The notes under the pieces were generated by a model. That model saw only the letters and a list, made by a program, of their open reading frames with translations, did no database searches and was not told where the DNA came from. From the NCBI RefSeq assembly GCF_000014145.1, contig NC_008255.1, positions 1,427,501 to 1,491,500 on the forward strand: a DNA stretch of 64,000 nt, written 5' to 3'. The position numbers and the translations under genes were made by a program. Shown piece by piece: positions 18,601 through 27,212 of the stretch. Numbering within the stretch: the first letter of the stretch is position 1; every line of letters begins with the position of its first letter. Source of the stretch: Cytophaga hutchinsonii ATCC 33406 (GTDB lineage Bacteria > Bacteroidota > Bacteroidia > Cytophagales > Cytophagaceae).

Positions 18601-20889
18601 GATATTAATAATGATAAAGCAACAACTTATAGCACAAATGATTTTCAATATACATTTGGCTGGAATAAAGGAACAACGGTGAGTGTATTGCCTGCAGGCC
18701 GCTCTGTGGCTGGCATTACCTATACCGCGGTTGCACGTACCGGTGGTTATATTATAGAGGCCCGTATTCCATGGGCAACGATACAGGGCACGCCTGCTGC
18801 CGGCCAGCTTGTGGGTATAGACTTTATGATCAATGATGATGATGATAACGGTGTACGGGATGGAAAGCTTTCCTGGAATGCTGCTACAGATAATGCATGG
18901 CAGGATCCTTCCTTATTCGGTACGGCAATTTTACAAGGCGCGGTACCGTGTACAACACCAGCGGCACCAACAGTTACCGCAACAGCGGCGTATTGCCAGA
19001 ATGCACCTGCTACTGCATTGACGGCAACCGGTACCGGATTGAAATGGTATACAGCAGCAACAGGTGGTACATCTGCAGCTTCATTGACGCCGGAAACAGG
19101 AACTGTTGGCACAATAAATTATTATGTATCGCAAACAGTGAGCGGCTGTGAAAGTTCAAGAGCAGCGATTGCGGTAACGGTAAATGCCTTGCCGGCAGCA
19201 GTAATTACAACAGCAGGTGCAACCACATTCTGTGCAGGCGGTTCGGTAACACTTACATCAAGCACAGGTACTTCCTACGTATGGAAAAGAGGTACAACAC
19301 AGGTAGGCACAACTGCAACCTATGCAGCAACGGAATCCGGTTCTTATACGGTAGAAGTTACGAATGCAAATACATGCAAAGCAACATCAGCCGCAACAAC
19401 CGTAACGGTAAATGCAGCACCAGCGGCACCAACAGTGAGTGCAACCGCAGCGTATTGCCAGAATGCAGCAGCAGCTGCATTAACGGCAACCGGTACGGGA
19501 TTGAAATGGTATACAGCATCAACGGGCGGCACAGCTGCTGCAACGCTGATACCGGAAACAGCAACCGTTGGTTTAACCAATTATTATGTATCGCAAACTG
19601 TAAGCGGATGTGAAAGTCCGAGAGCAGTGATTGCGGTAACGATAAATGCTTTACCGGCAGCAACAATCACAGCAGGTTCTGAAACGACATTCTGCGCAGG
19701 CGGTTCTGTTACACTTACAGCCAGTACAGGTACTTCTTATGTATGGAAGAATGGAAACACACCGGCAGGTACAGCTGCAACGTATGTAGCAGCTTCAGCC
19801 GGCTCTTATACGGTAGAGGTAACAAATACGAACAATTGTAAGGCTGTTTCAGCAGCTACCGTTGTGGCGATAAATTCCTTACCGTCCGCTCCGGCGGTAA
19901 CGGCAACTGCAGCGTATTGTCAGCAGGCAACGGCTATTCCGTTGACAGCAACCGGAACTGCTTTGAAATGGTACGAAACAGCCAGCGGCGGAACTGCCCT
20001 GGCAAACACACCTATACCTTCAACAGCTGCAACAGGTAATACCAGCTATTATGTATCGCAGACAACAAACGGCTGTGAAAGTCCGCGCGCAATGATCACG
20101 GTAACAGTCAATGAATTGCCGGCAGCAACGATTACACCAACAGGTTCTACTGCTATTTTATCGGGAGGCAGTGTATTGTTAAATGCAAACACAGGTTCTG
20201 GCTTATCATATAAATGGTTTAGAGGAACAACTCCATTAAGCACGGCATCATCGTATGCCGCTACTTCAGCAGGCGATTATACCGTAGAGGTTACAAATGC
20301 GAATAACTGTAAAATGGTTTCTGCAGTAACTACTGTAACGGTAACAACCAATCAGCCTTCGGTTATTACGATCACATCGCCGGCAAACAACACAAATGTA
20401 TCTTCTCCGGTTTTGATTACGGTAGATGTCTCTGATCCGGATGGTTCTATTGAACAGGTTGAATTCCTGGATGGTGATATCGTAATCGGAACAGCTGCAT
20501 CAGAGCCATACAGCTTTACATGGAATGATCCGGGAACAGGATCACATACCATTACGGTGCGTGTTAAGGACAGCAACGGCGGTATTACTACTTCTTCTCC
20601 GGTGATCATCTTTACAGGAATTACAACAGGGATTTCATCCGGTAACAGCATGTACAGCAATGTATATCCTGTTCCGGCAAGAGATGAAGTAATTGTTGAA
20701 ACGGATCTGGATCTTTCAGGAGCAACGGTTAAAGTTGTAAGTATTTTGGGTGAAGAAGTTTCTTTGCCGGTTGCTATCAATGGAACAGATGCAAAACTGA
20801 ATGTAGCAGAACTGTCAGACGGAACATACATTCTGATTATCAATCAGCAGTCAAATGTTATCACAAAGAAAATCAGTATTATAAAATAA
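15643..20889 (+). CDS. secreted CE4 deacetylase + GH8 xylanase/exo-oligoxylanase fusion, T9SS cargo
   Basis: 1748 residues. Seen: signal peptide 1-25; CE4 (NodB-type) domain about 35-260 with TFDD (Asp48, Asp49) and the metal-binding SHTVTH (His98, His102); an Ig-like cassette about 340-425; a GH8 domain about 428-812 with the general acid Glu501 in RSEGMSYG and the likely base Asp698 in YDAWR, 197 residues apart; another Ig-like cassette; CBM9-like domain about 902-1100; a long run of Ig-like cassettes about 1105-1560; Big_7-like domain about 1570-1660; type-A T9SS domain from about 1672. Known: GH8 includes xylanases and reducing-end xylose-releasing exo-oligoxylanases, and CE4 includes acetylxylan esterases. 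Sequence alone does not decide endo- or exo-action, nor CE4 preference for xylan over chitin or peptidoglycan; the neighbours favour xylan. Confidence 0.9.
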   Translation: MKKSVSVFVALFCCAFFYAVSSKAQIPAAYQVGTWKNFKPAAVTYTFDDNTSNQIPVAIPLLNTYGFKSTIFAVTQSMSPNWANMKTAANAGHEIGSHTVTHNNLNGAAISAQDTELKNSQATINSNITTQKCYTVAYPNCNIGDVSTIQKYYIAGRTCSGQIIPSSPTDFYNLSSIICGNTGVNTANDMNTRVNSAKTSGGWCVFLIHGIDGDGGYSPLASSVLSSHLSYVNTNTADYWVGTFGNVAKYIKERNAMSIAETTVTADSLRMTPTDNLDNTIYDAAITIRRQLPSGWTAARVMQAGTIITSTIVTVNTVKYVQFDVVPDKGVYTLANAAVTNPGCATAAPTVSPVSFVQGAAATALTATGTALKWYGTNATAGTASTTAPTPSTTAAGSTTYYVSQTLNGCEGPRAALVVTVTASGTGNTSCNETGQGAYYTGVYRNMFKELLNKTDAEVKAKVDAAFQHFFYGSSTQKLYYEVGTDMAYIQDIANNDVRSEGMSYGLMICVQLDKKAEFDKLWKWTKTYMQHNSGNLDGFFRWQLNTNGGVIDNNPAPDGEAYFITALFFAANRWGNGTGIYNYSAEAQAVLSKVQSKTGAGGINSLFNTNSKLITFGPNGGSYDFTDPSYNLPGFFELWGRWSTSNTAFWQQTPAAARKLIRDASHSTSGLTADYSNFDGTPKTTSFNSDSHRFMYDAWRTIMNLGMDYHWFKVDAQQPVIAERYLNFFKNQGSNYKNHYDWNGSNAGGDHSTGLVACNAVASLAVTNTTLTTPFVQEFWSTGLPTGTYRYYDGMLYLLGMLNCSGNFKVWKPECPNTCATPAPTVAAAVINYDLNAAATALTATGTAVKWYTVATGGTALTTAPTPSTSVTGTMVYYAAQTLNGCEGPRVSVTVNVVNNYKIYKVSAPVAVDGTVDEVWNNVNVLPAAATKLLSGTVTNSADLSGNFKALWDDTYLYILADITDDVKISESTNAYDDDGVEVYIDINNDKATTYSTNDFQYTFGWNKGTTVSVLPAGRSVAGITYTAVARTGGYIIEARIPWATIQGTPAAGQLVGIDFMINDDDDNGVRDGKLSWNAATDNAWQDPSLFGTAILQGAVPCTTPAAPTVTATAAYCQNAPATALTATGTGLKWYTAATGGTSAASLTPETGTVGTINYYVSQTVSGCESSRAAIAVTVNALPAAVITTAGATTFCAGGSVTLTSSTGTSYVWKRGTTQVGTTATYAATESGSYTVEVTNANTCKATSAATTVTVNAAPAAPTVSATAAYCQNAAAAALTATGTGLKWYTASTGGTAAATLIPETATVGLTNYYVSQTVSGCESPRAVIAVTINALPAATITAGSETTFCAGGSVTLTASTGTSYVWKNGNTPAGTAATYVAASAGSYTVEVTNTNNCKAVSAATVVAINSLPSAPAVTATAAYCQQATAIPLTATGTALKWYETASGGTALANTPIPSTAATGNTSYYVSQTTNGCESPRAMITVTVNELPAATITPTGSTAILSGGSVLLNANTGSGLSYKWFRGTTPLSTASSYAATSAGDYTVEVTNANNCKMVSAVTTVTVTTNQPSVITITSPANNTNVSSPVLITVDVSDPDGSIEQVEFLDGDIVIGTAASEPYSFTWNDPGTGSHTITVRVKDSNGGITTSSPVIIFTGITTGISSGNSMYSNVYPVPARDEVIVETDLDLSGATVKVVSILGEEVSLPVAINGTDAKLNVAELSDGTYILIINQQSNVITKKISIIK

Positions 20890-20915
20890 AAATCAAATAC
20901 GTATTCTATACGATG

Positions 20916-20951
20916 AGCCTCAATCAGTTTTCTGATTGAGGCTTTATTTTT
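20916..20951 (+). terminator. terminator after the CE4-GH8 gene
   Basis: A 12-bp perfect stem (AGCCTCAATCAG with CTGATTGAGGCT), a TTTT loop and the tail TTATTTTT. Confidence 0.93.
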
Positions 20952-21082
20952 AAGGAAATTTTTGTATGCTGATTTTTTAAATAAAACATATGCAGGGTTG
21001 TAATTTCTTTTTCTCGCAAAGAAATCGTAAATACATAAAGAATTTCAGCAATTGCTGCTTTTTAACCCTTATCAATTAACCT

Positions 21083-21628
21083 ATGAACCGATTTATACTT
21101 TCTATACTTGCTGTTTTTATGACGCATATTCTGGTTGCACAATCAGCAGACTCCTTAATGAATGAAATTCAGATCAAAGCCCGAGCGATAAACCAACAGC
21201 GTACTTCCTATGATTCGGTAGTTATAAGAAGCTGGGAAAAAACTCCGGAAGGTGTTTCTGTAGTGGGGTATATGGAAAAGAAAGACATCAGGCTGATCTT
21301 TGTGACCTGGACGATCGAAACAGGTAAAAAAGAAATGTATTACTATTTTTTTCAGGGAAAGCTGATCTATGCATTTCAGCGAAATTACGCATATAACAGA
21401 CCTATCAGCTGGGATCAAAATAAAGCTCTCCAAAACGGGGATAAGGAATACTACGATCCGTTAAAAACAAAAATCAGCCGGACGCAATATTATTTTTCCA
21501 GAGAAAAGCTTTTTAAAACGATGGATGCAGACCAGGGTGAAATTATGGCAACACCTGAAATGAATCAGCTTACAGGAAAAGGATTGATTACAGATGCATA
21601 CAAATGGAAAAGAGAACTGATCAAATGA
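21083..21628 (+). CDS. unknown secreted protein
   Basis: 181 residues, not recognised. Seen: a signal peptide of about 19-20 residues (MNRFILSILAVFMTHILVAQ) and a mature part with many Tyr, Lys and Arg residues (KKEMYYYFFQGKLIYAFQRNYAYNRP). The central pattern of short alternating strands suggests a small beta-rich periplasmic protein. The stop overlaps the start of the following lipoprotein gene (ATGA), so the two are translationally coupled and may work together. Confidence 0.7.
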   Translation: MNRFILSILAVFMTHILVAQSADSLMNEIQIKARAINQQRTSYDSVVIRSWEKTPEGVSVVGYMEKKDIRLIFVTWTIETGKKEMYYYFFQGKLIYAFQRNYAYNRPISWDQNKALQNGDKEYYDPLKTKISRTQYYFSREKLFKTMDADQGEIMATPEMNQLTGKGLITDAYKWKRELIK

Positions 21629-22194
21629 AACATCACGGTATATTACTATTCGGTATCTTATTTGGTGCATGCAGCATAGATTCTCCATCTGAAGAAACGC
21701 ATAAGCATACAGATTCGATTACTCAAAATAATAAAGAAGAAAATACCATTCAAATACAGAAAGAACAGAAACTGAAAAAATCGGATGTGGATTTTTTGTC
21801 TGTCTGCGATTCTCTGGAGATCTGGAAAGGGGCTATTCAAGGTGTACCGCAATCCGATTCAACAGGTATTTATGTTATGGCGCAATGTGCAAGCAATGTT
21901 CATTTTGATCTCATTGTATACAGCGAACAGGAACTGTCTCTTGACGAAGCTTCTGATCGTACGAAAGGTACTGTTAAGGCCGGCGTACAAGGTGCAACGT
22001 ATTATGCCTTTAAAATTCCAAAACGTAAATCCATTAATCTGGAAGAAGAACTTGATACGTATGACTATTTTTTTCCGTGCGACGTGGATATATATAAGCG
22101 TTTTGAAGATGGCTGGTATCTGATTCAAACCAAACCCATTCAATCTGTAGAAGCATTAGGAAGGTTAAAACTGAATACTGTTTTTAATAAATAA
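21625..22194 (+). CDS. unknown lipoprotein, coupled to the preceding gene
   Basis: 189 residues from ATG 21625, chosen because it overlaps the preceding stop (ATGA) and opens directly into a signal peptide; the frame also holds an ATG at 21604 inside the preceding gene. Seen: MKHHGILLFGILFGAC, an atypical lipobox with Cys16, then a hydrophilic linker rich in Glu, Gln and Lys, and a globular part of about 140 residues I do not recognise. Likely in the periplasm or on the outer membrane. Confidence 0.7.
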   Translation: MKHHGILLFGILFGACSIDSPSEETHKHTDSITQNNKEENTIQIQKEQKLKKSDVDFLSVCDSLEIWKGAIQGVPQSDSTGIYVMAQCASNVHFDLIVYSEQELSLDEASDRTKGTVKAGVQGATYYAFKIPKRKSINLEEELDTYDYFFPCDVDIYKRFEDGWYLIQTKPIQSVEALGRLKLNTVFNK

Positions 22195-22221
22195 CAGTTT
22201 ATTTTATACCTAACTATTTGT

Positions 22222-22261
22222 CCTGTAAAGAGCAGATCAATGTTCTCTTACAGGTTTTTTT
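22222..22261 (+). terminator. terminator after the lipoprotein gene
   Basis: The imperfect stem CCTGTAAAGAG/CTCTTACAGG is followed by seven T residues. Confidence 0.75.
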
Positions 22262-22357
22262 ATTTAACATGGCTTTTATATAAGCATAATACATTATTCT
22301 GTAATAAGAATAAATTTCTACGCGGGATATTCGTATTCAATTTTGATTATAACCGCT

Positions 22358-22870
22358 ATGAAAGTAAGACATGCACAGCCATACAAAGGTGATATTATTC
22401 ATGTTGTAGTAGAAACACCTCAATATTCTTTAGAAAAATATGCATACGATCGGGATTTAAAAGCATTCAGCCTTAAAAAAACCTTACCGGCGGGCAGTGC
22501 TTTTCCATTTGATTTCGGATTTGTGCCAAATACCTTATGCGATGACGGAGATCCGGTTGATGCGTTGGTCTTAGTAGAAGGGGAGACATATCCGGGATGT
22601 ATCCTGGCTGCACGTTTAGTGGGTGTGCTTGAAGCGGTTGAAGCAGATAAAAATAATAAGCAGGTACGCAACGACCGGTTAATAGCTGTTTCTGTTGAAT
22701 CGCAGCTATATAAAAATATAACGGATGTTAAAGAGCTGGATAAAAAAATGATTCATTCTATAGAAGATTTTTTTACCAGTTATAACAAACAGGAAGGCAG
22801 AACATTTAAGCCATTGAAATGGAACAATGCAAAAGCAGCCCATAAAAAAGTGCTCACCTGCAAAGAGTAA
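22358..22870 (+). CDS. ppa: inorganic pyrophosphatase, family I
   Basis: 170 residues. Hydrolyses pyrophosphate to phosphate in the cytoplasm, pulling biosynthetic reactions forward. Seen: the family I signature DGDPVDALVL with its metal-binding aspartates, preceded by FPFDFGFVPNT, and the catalytic-type pattern YAYDRD near the N-terminus. Length matches bacterial family I enzymes. ATG 22358 is preferred to the TTG at 22343 because homologues begin close to the beta strand that follows. It is a single gene between a terminator and a SemiSWEET gene. Confidence 0.93.
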   Translation: MKVRHAQPYKGDIIHVVVETPQYSLEKYAYDRDLKAFSLKKTLPAGSAFPFDFGFVPNTLCDDGDPVDALVLVEGETYPGCILAARLVGVLEAVEADKNNKQVRNDRLIAVSVESQLYKNITDVKELDKKMIHSIEDFFTSYNKQEGRTFKPLKWNNAKAAHKKVLTCKE

Positions 22871-22938
22871 AATCAGCATACACCTGTAAATAGATTTATT
22901 TGCCGGAATTAACGGGGTGTTATTAATTACGGTTGCAT

Positions 22939-23223
22939 ATGGATTGGATTGTTGTTACAGGAGTTTGTGCAAGTATGTGCACCGCACTTTCGTTGCTGCC
23001 GCAACTGATAAAAGTCTTGCGTACCAAAAAAGCAGAAGATGTTTCGTATCTCATGCTGGCAGTGCTGTTTACAGGAGGTATTTTATGGATTGTTTATGGT
23101 GTAATGCGTGAAGACTGGATCATCATTGGTTCTAATACTATTTCTGTTCTTATTAATATAATCAGTTGCTGGGCCAGCATAAAATACCGGCCTAAAGATA
23201 AAATGATTAAAGAATTAATGTGA
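22939..23223 (+). CDS. SemiSWEET-type PQ-loop transporter
   Basis: 94 residues from ATG 22939 (a TTG at 22933 is also in frame). Seen: three hydrophobic segments (about 3-22, 38-57, 61-79) and the PQ motif LLPQLIKVLRTKKAEDVSY after the first. Known: bacterial SemiSWEETs are three-helix proteins that dimerise to move sugars across the inner membrane. The substrate cannot be inferred here. Confidence 0.87.
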   Translation: MDWIVVTGVCASMCTALSLLPQLIKVLRTKKAEDVSYLMLAVLFTGGILWIVYGVMREDWIIIGSNTISVLINIISCWASIKYRPKDKMIKELM

Positions 23224-23323
23224 TGCACCGGTTTCCTGCAATATTGATTCCTGCAAATTTTACAGCAACACTGGTTTTACGTATTTATGTAAATTCTGGA
23301 TATAATATTTAAGTTAAAATAAA

Positions 23324-24109
23324 ATGAATATACACGTAGATTTTGATGAGATTTTTCAACGCGCTGTTGATTGGATAATAAGTAATGGCCCGCGCATTGT
23401 TTTTGCTTTTGTACTGTTATTTATTGGTTTCTGGCTTATTAGAATGATTAAGAAATGGCTTAAGCGTACATTGCAAAAACGCCAAGTTCATTCTTCTCTG
23501 GAACCCTTTATTCAGAGCCTTGTTATTGCTGTGTTACATGTATTGCTGTTCTTATTTGTTATGCAGATGCTTGGTATACAGATGACCTTGTTTGCTGCAG
23601 CCCTTGCATCCTTTGGTGTAGCCATTGGTCTTGCGTTGTCGGGCACACTGCAGAATTTTGCAGGAGGTATCCTGATATTATTATTAAAGCCGTTTAAAGT
23701 AGGTGATAACATTGTTGCACAGGGACAGGATGGGATCGTAGAATCCATTCAGATTTTTTTTACCGTCATTACCACCTTTGATAATAAAACAGTTGTTATA
23801 CCAAATAGTAAATTATCAAATGAAATTATAGTGAACATGAGTCAGCAGGGTAACCGCCGTCTGGATCTGCTGATGAAGTTTCCCTATACAGCTGATGTCA
23901 CTAAGGTACAGGAAGTGATTGCGCATTCCATTAAAGATTCTACAGATATTCTGGAAGATCCCAAACCGAATATTGGTATTTCTTCTTTGGATATAGATGG
24001 CTTTGTGATTGTTGTTGAATTGTGGGTGAATGCGTTGTCTTATTACAATGTTAAAAATACTGTACAGAAGCGTATTCTGTTAGATCTTAAAGAAGCATCC
24101 CTGAAATAG
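23324..24109 (+). CDS. mscS: small-conductance mechanosensitive channel, MscS family
   Basis: 261 residues. Releases solutes under hypo-osmotic stress. Seen: N-terminal membrane segments (about 22-42 and 60-85) and the glycine/alanine-rich pore helix (AAALASFGVAIGLALSGTLQNFAGGILILLLKPF, about 90-123). The beta domain begins with KVGDNIVAQGQDGIVESI and includes TFDNKTVVIPNSKLSNEIIVN, and an alpha/beta C-terminal domain follows. Length and architecture match the minimal MscS type. Confidence 0.92.
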   Translation: MNIHVDFDEIFQRAVDWIISNGPRIVFAFVLLFIGFWLIRMIKKWLKRTLQKRQVHSSLEPFIQSLVIAVLHVLLFLFVMQMLGIQMTLFAAALASFGVAIGLALSGTLQNFAGGILILLLKPFKVGDNIVAQGQDGIVESIQIFFTVITTFDNKTVVIPNSKLSNEIIVNMSQQGNRRLDLLMKFPYTADVTKVQEVIAHSIKDSTDILEDPKPNIGISSLDIDGFVIVVELWVNALSYYNVKNTVQKRILLDLKEASLK

Positions 24110-24156
24110 TAAAAATGAAGTATTAAATAATCTTTCAACCAGCTAAACATACAACA

Positions 24157-25314
24157 ATGAAAGCAGCCGTATTTCATAAACCGGGTCATATCTCCGTAGA
24201 TACAGTAGAAGATCCTAAAATAGAAAAGAGTGATGATATCATTCTTAAAGTAACGTCAACGGCTATCTGTGGCTCTGATCTTCATATTTACGATGGCTTT
24301 TTTCCGCAAGCACGTCCGCTGATTATGGGCCATGAATTTATGGGCATTGTAGAAGAAGTAGGTAATGCGGTTACACATTTAAAAGCAGGTGACCGTATTG
24401 TTGTTCCTTTTCCGATTGCCTGCGGACATTGCTATTTCTGTAACCATGACATGCAGCCTAATTGTGAACACAGCAATCCCGAACATTACGGCCCCGAAGG
24501 AGATGTATTAAGCGGGAAAGGCGGTGGTTTGTTTGGTTATACAGATCTTTACGGCGGATATGCCGGAGGGCAGGCTCAATACGTACGTGTTCCGTATGCG
24601 GATTATTCGCCACGATTGGTGCCGGAATCGCTCAGCGATGAACAGGTTCTTTTTCTTACGGATATCTTTCCTACAGGTTGGTCAGCAATTGATTGGGCAC
24701 AGTTAAAAGGAGGTGAAACAGTAGCAATCTTTGGTTCAGGGCCGGTAGGACTGATGGCTCAAAAGGCAGCCTGGTTAAAGGGGGCAGGCCGGGTTATTGC
24801 GATTGATCCGTTGAATTACCGTTTAGCTAAAGCTAAAATGGTTAATAATGTAGAAACGCTGAATCCACATGAAGTTGATGTAATTGAGGCAATCCGCGCA
24901 ATGACAAATGGACGAGGTGCAGATGTATGCGTAGACGCAGTTGGAGTTGAGGCTGAACGGACGTTTTTTGATAAAGTAAAAGCGGTTGTCCGTTTTGAAA
25001 AAGGAACAGATAAAGTGCTTGAAAATTGTTTTAAAGCTGTACGCAGAGGTGGTACTGTTACAGTAGTTGGCGTATATGGAACACCCTATGATAATTTCCC
25101 TCTGCATACCATGTTTGATAAAGGACTTACAGTAAGACTGGGACAAGCTCCGGTACAAAAATATATTGATCATTTATTTACCCTTGTGCAAAATGAGAAA
25201 GTGGTATTAAATGATATTGTTACACACGTACTCCCTTTGTCACATGCATCCCATGCTTATGACATCTTTAAAAATAAACAGGAAGATTGCGTTAAGGTAA
25301 TTTTAAAGCCTTAG
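24157..25314 (+). CDS. zinc-dependent medium-chain alcohol dehydrogenase
   Basis: 385 residues. Seen: catalytic zinc ligands Cys38 (AICGSDLH) and His60-Glu61 (MGHEFMG); structural zinc cysteines 89, 92, 95 and 103; the Rossmann motif GSGPVGLM at about 193-200. The long C-terminal half with ADVCVDAVGVEAE and a 30-residue insert resembles glutathione-independent formaldehyde dehydrogenases and related threonine/sorbitol-type enzymes. NAD(P)-dependent oxidation of an alcohol or aldehyde hydrate in the cytoplasm is likely; the substrate is not certain. It precedes a Gfo/Idh/MocA gene by 64 bp in the same direction. Confidence 0.88.
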   Translation: MKAAVFHKPGHISVDTVEDPKIEKSDDIILKVTSTAICGSDLHIYDGFFPQARPLIMGHEFMGIVEEVGNAVTHLKAGDRIVVPFPIACGHCYFCNHDMQPNCEHSNPEHYGPEGDVLSGKGGGLFGYTDLYGGYAGGQAQYVRVPYADYSPRLVPESLSDEQVLFLTDIFPTGWSAIDWAQLKGGETVAIFGSGPVGLMAQKAAWLKGAGRVIAIDPLNYRLAKAKMVNNVETLNPHEVDVIEAIRAMTNGRGADVCVDAVGVEAERTFFDKVKAVVRFEKGTDKVLENCFKAVRRGGTVTVVGVYGTPYDNFPLHTMFDKGLTVRLGQAPVQKYIDHLFTLVQNEKVVLNDIVTHVLPLSHASHAYDIFKNKQEDCVKVILKP

Positions 25315-25378
25315 TCAACATAAATTCTTAAAGCATAAATGTTACAGCATTTCTTTTAAAATAACAAATCAATCAGCT

Positions 25379-26695
25379 ATGTCACAATCCATTTTAGAAA
25401 CACTTGAAACACCGGTTGAGCGGCGTCATTTTCTTTTTCGTTCTACACAAACTGTTTTATCCGTTGCGTTACTTGGGGGAGTAGCATCGTATGGCGCGGA
25501 CGCTTCAGGAACGATTGCCTCACACGATGCATTAACCAGTACCGGTCCTGAAAACGATATTACACTTCCTCCGCTTGATGCAAAAACAGAACAGGATAAA
25601 GGACCGCTACCTAATCCGCATCCGGTTGATCAGCGCATTGGGTATGCTATTGTAGGTCTGGGTCATCTTGCCTTGGAAGAAGTTCTGCCCGCATTCGGTG
25701 CATGCAAAAAATCCAAAGTGGTGGCACTTGTTAGCGGCGATAAAAAGAAGGCACTGATTGTTGCAAAACAGTACGGTGTTTCTGAAAAAAATATTTATGA
25801 TTATGAGAATTTCGATTCCATTAAAAATAATAAACAGGTAGATGTTGTTTACATCATTTTACCCAACGGCCAGCATGCAGAATTTACGATCCGTGCTGCT
25901 AAAGCCGGCAAACATGTATTGTGTGAAAAGCCAATGGCGAATTCTGTTGCGGAATGCGAACAAATGATTAAAGCATGTGAAGAAGCAAACCGCAAGTTAA
26001 TGATTGCTTACCGGGTGCAATATGAACCGAATAATACAGAAATTAAAAAACTTGTACGCGAACAGAAATATGGAAAGGTAACGAACATTGTTTCTGTTAA
26101 TAGCCAGAATATTGGTGATCCGAAGCAGTGGCGTTTGAATAAAAAACTTGCCGGTGGCGGAAGCCTGCCGGATGTTGGTATTTATTGTCTGAACACGATC
26201 CGCTTTCTGACAGGAGAAGAACCTACGGAAGTATATGCACAGATCAGTACCGATACATCAGATCCGCGGTTTAAAGAAGTAGAGGATATGGTAAATTTTC
26301 AGCTTACTTTCCCAGGAGGTGTAAGAGCTATGTGCAGTACCAGCTACAGCCAGCATCAATCGCGTAATTACAGAGTATACGCAGAACGTGCTTTCTTTGG
26401 AATGGACCCTGCGTTCTCCTATGGAGGACTACAGATGTACCGATCCTTTGCAGATGAGGATGCGGAAATTTATGAAACACCAAAACGGATGCCTAAAAAT
26501 CAGTTTGCATTAGAAATGGATCATTTGGCCGACTGCATCCGTCAGAATAAAAAACCATATACACCCGGGGAAGAAGGTTTGCAGGATATGAAAATCATTG
26601 AAGCCATTTATTTATCTGCCAGACAGAATAAACCTGTCAGTTTAGAAAAGCTGGAAGGCAAAGATTTATTCAGAGGTCCTGAACCGCAGAAATAA
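25379..26695 (+). CDS. Gfo/Idh/MocA-family oxidoreductase with Tat-like leader
   Basis: 438 residues. Seen: N-terminal ERRHFLFRSTQTVLSVALLGG resembles a twin-arginine signal (RRxFL plus hydrophobic stretch), followed by a Pro-rich linker; the Rossmann segment YAIVGLGHLALEEVLPAF from about 89; the family motif CEKPMANS near 180; and a C-terminal alpha/beta domain with GGGSLPDVGIYCLN. It resembles glucose-fructose oxidoreductases, which keep NADP bound and are exported by Tat. Inference: a periplasmic sugar oxidoreductase, possibly paired with the upstream dehydrogenase. The leader lies further from residue 1 than usual, so export should be checked. Confidence 0.85.
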   Translation: MSQSILETLETPVERRHFLFRSTQTVLSVALLGGVASYGADASGTIASHDALTSTGPENDITLPPLDAKTEQDKGPLPNPHPVDQRIGYAIVGLGHLALEEVLPAFGACKKSKVVALVSGDKKKALIVAKQYGVSEKNIYDYENFDSIKNNKQVDVVYIILPNGQHAEFTIRAAKAGKHVLCEKPMANSVAECEQMIKACEEANRKLMIAYRVQYEPNNTEIKKLVREQKYGKVTNIVSVNSQNIGDPKQWRLNKKLAGGGSLPDVGIYCLNTIRFLTGEEPTEVYAQISTDTSDPRFKEVEDMVNFQLTFPGGVRAMCSTSYSQHQSRNYRVYAERAFFGMDPAFSYGGLQMYRSFADEDAEIYETPKRMPKNQFALEMDHLADCIRQNKKPYTPGEEGLQDMKIIEAIYLSARQNKPVSLEKLEGKDLFRGPEPQK

Positions 26696-26765
26696 CAAGG
26701 TCTGAGAAATCTTTTAATCAATAATAATTTATACACTTAATTTATTCAACTAAACCAATACTGCT

Positions 26766-27134
26766 ATGATCACACAAATTCAAAATTTACCCGCCAATAT
26801 GGTAGGATTTAAAGCAACAAACGAAGTTACCCAGGAAGATTTTACCAATAAGGTTATTCCTACAGTAAAAGAACTGGTAGAAAAAACAGATACGCTTAAT
26901 TACATGCTTGTATTGGATACGTCTGTAAAAGATTTTACAGCAGGTGCCTGGTTTAAAGATGCTGTACTTGGCGTTAAAAATCTTACAAAATGGAATCGTG
27001 CCGCAATCGTATCAGATGAGAAAGGCGTGAAAACATTTACCGATGTATTCAGTGTACTGGTACCGGGAGAATTCAAAGTGTTTGAACACAAAGACCAGCA
27101 GAAAGCTATTGATTGGGTGTCGGGCTTGAACTGA
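26766..27134 (+). CDS. SpoIIAA-like (STAS-related) protein
   Basis: 122 residues. Seen: the order of strands and helices and segments such as MVGFKATNEVTQEDF, LNYMLVLDTSVKDFTAGAWFKD and WNRAAIVSDEKGVKTFTDVF match the SpoIIAA-like family, small cytoplasmic proteins of unclear role. No catalytic residues are apparent. It ends the plus-strand run before a bidirectional terminator. Confidence 0.8.
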   Translation: MITQIQNLPANMVGFKATNEVTQEDFTNKVIPTVKELVEKTDTLNYMLVLDTSVKDFTAGAWFKDAVLGVKNLTKWNRAAIVSDEKGVKTFTDVFSVLVPGEFKVFEHKDQQKAIDWVSGLN

Positions 27135-27150
27135 ATTTAAACACATCACA

Positions 27151-27193
27151 AAAGAAAGGCCGGTTAGCTAACACTAACCGGCCTTTCTTTTTT
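27151..27193. terminator. bidirectional terminator between convergent genes
   Basis: A perfect 17-bp stem (AAAGAAAGGCCGGTTAG with CTAACCGGCCTTTCTTT) and a 6-nt loop. T-tracts occur on both strands, so it can serve the plus-strand SpoIIAA-like gene and the minus-strand esterase gene. Confidence 0.93.
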
Positions 27194-27212
27194 AATACTA
27201 TTTGCTGACGGT

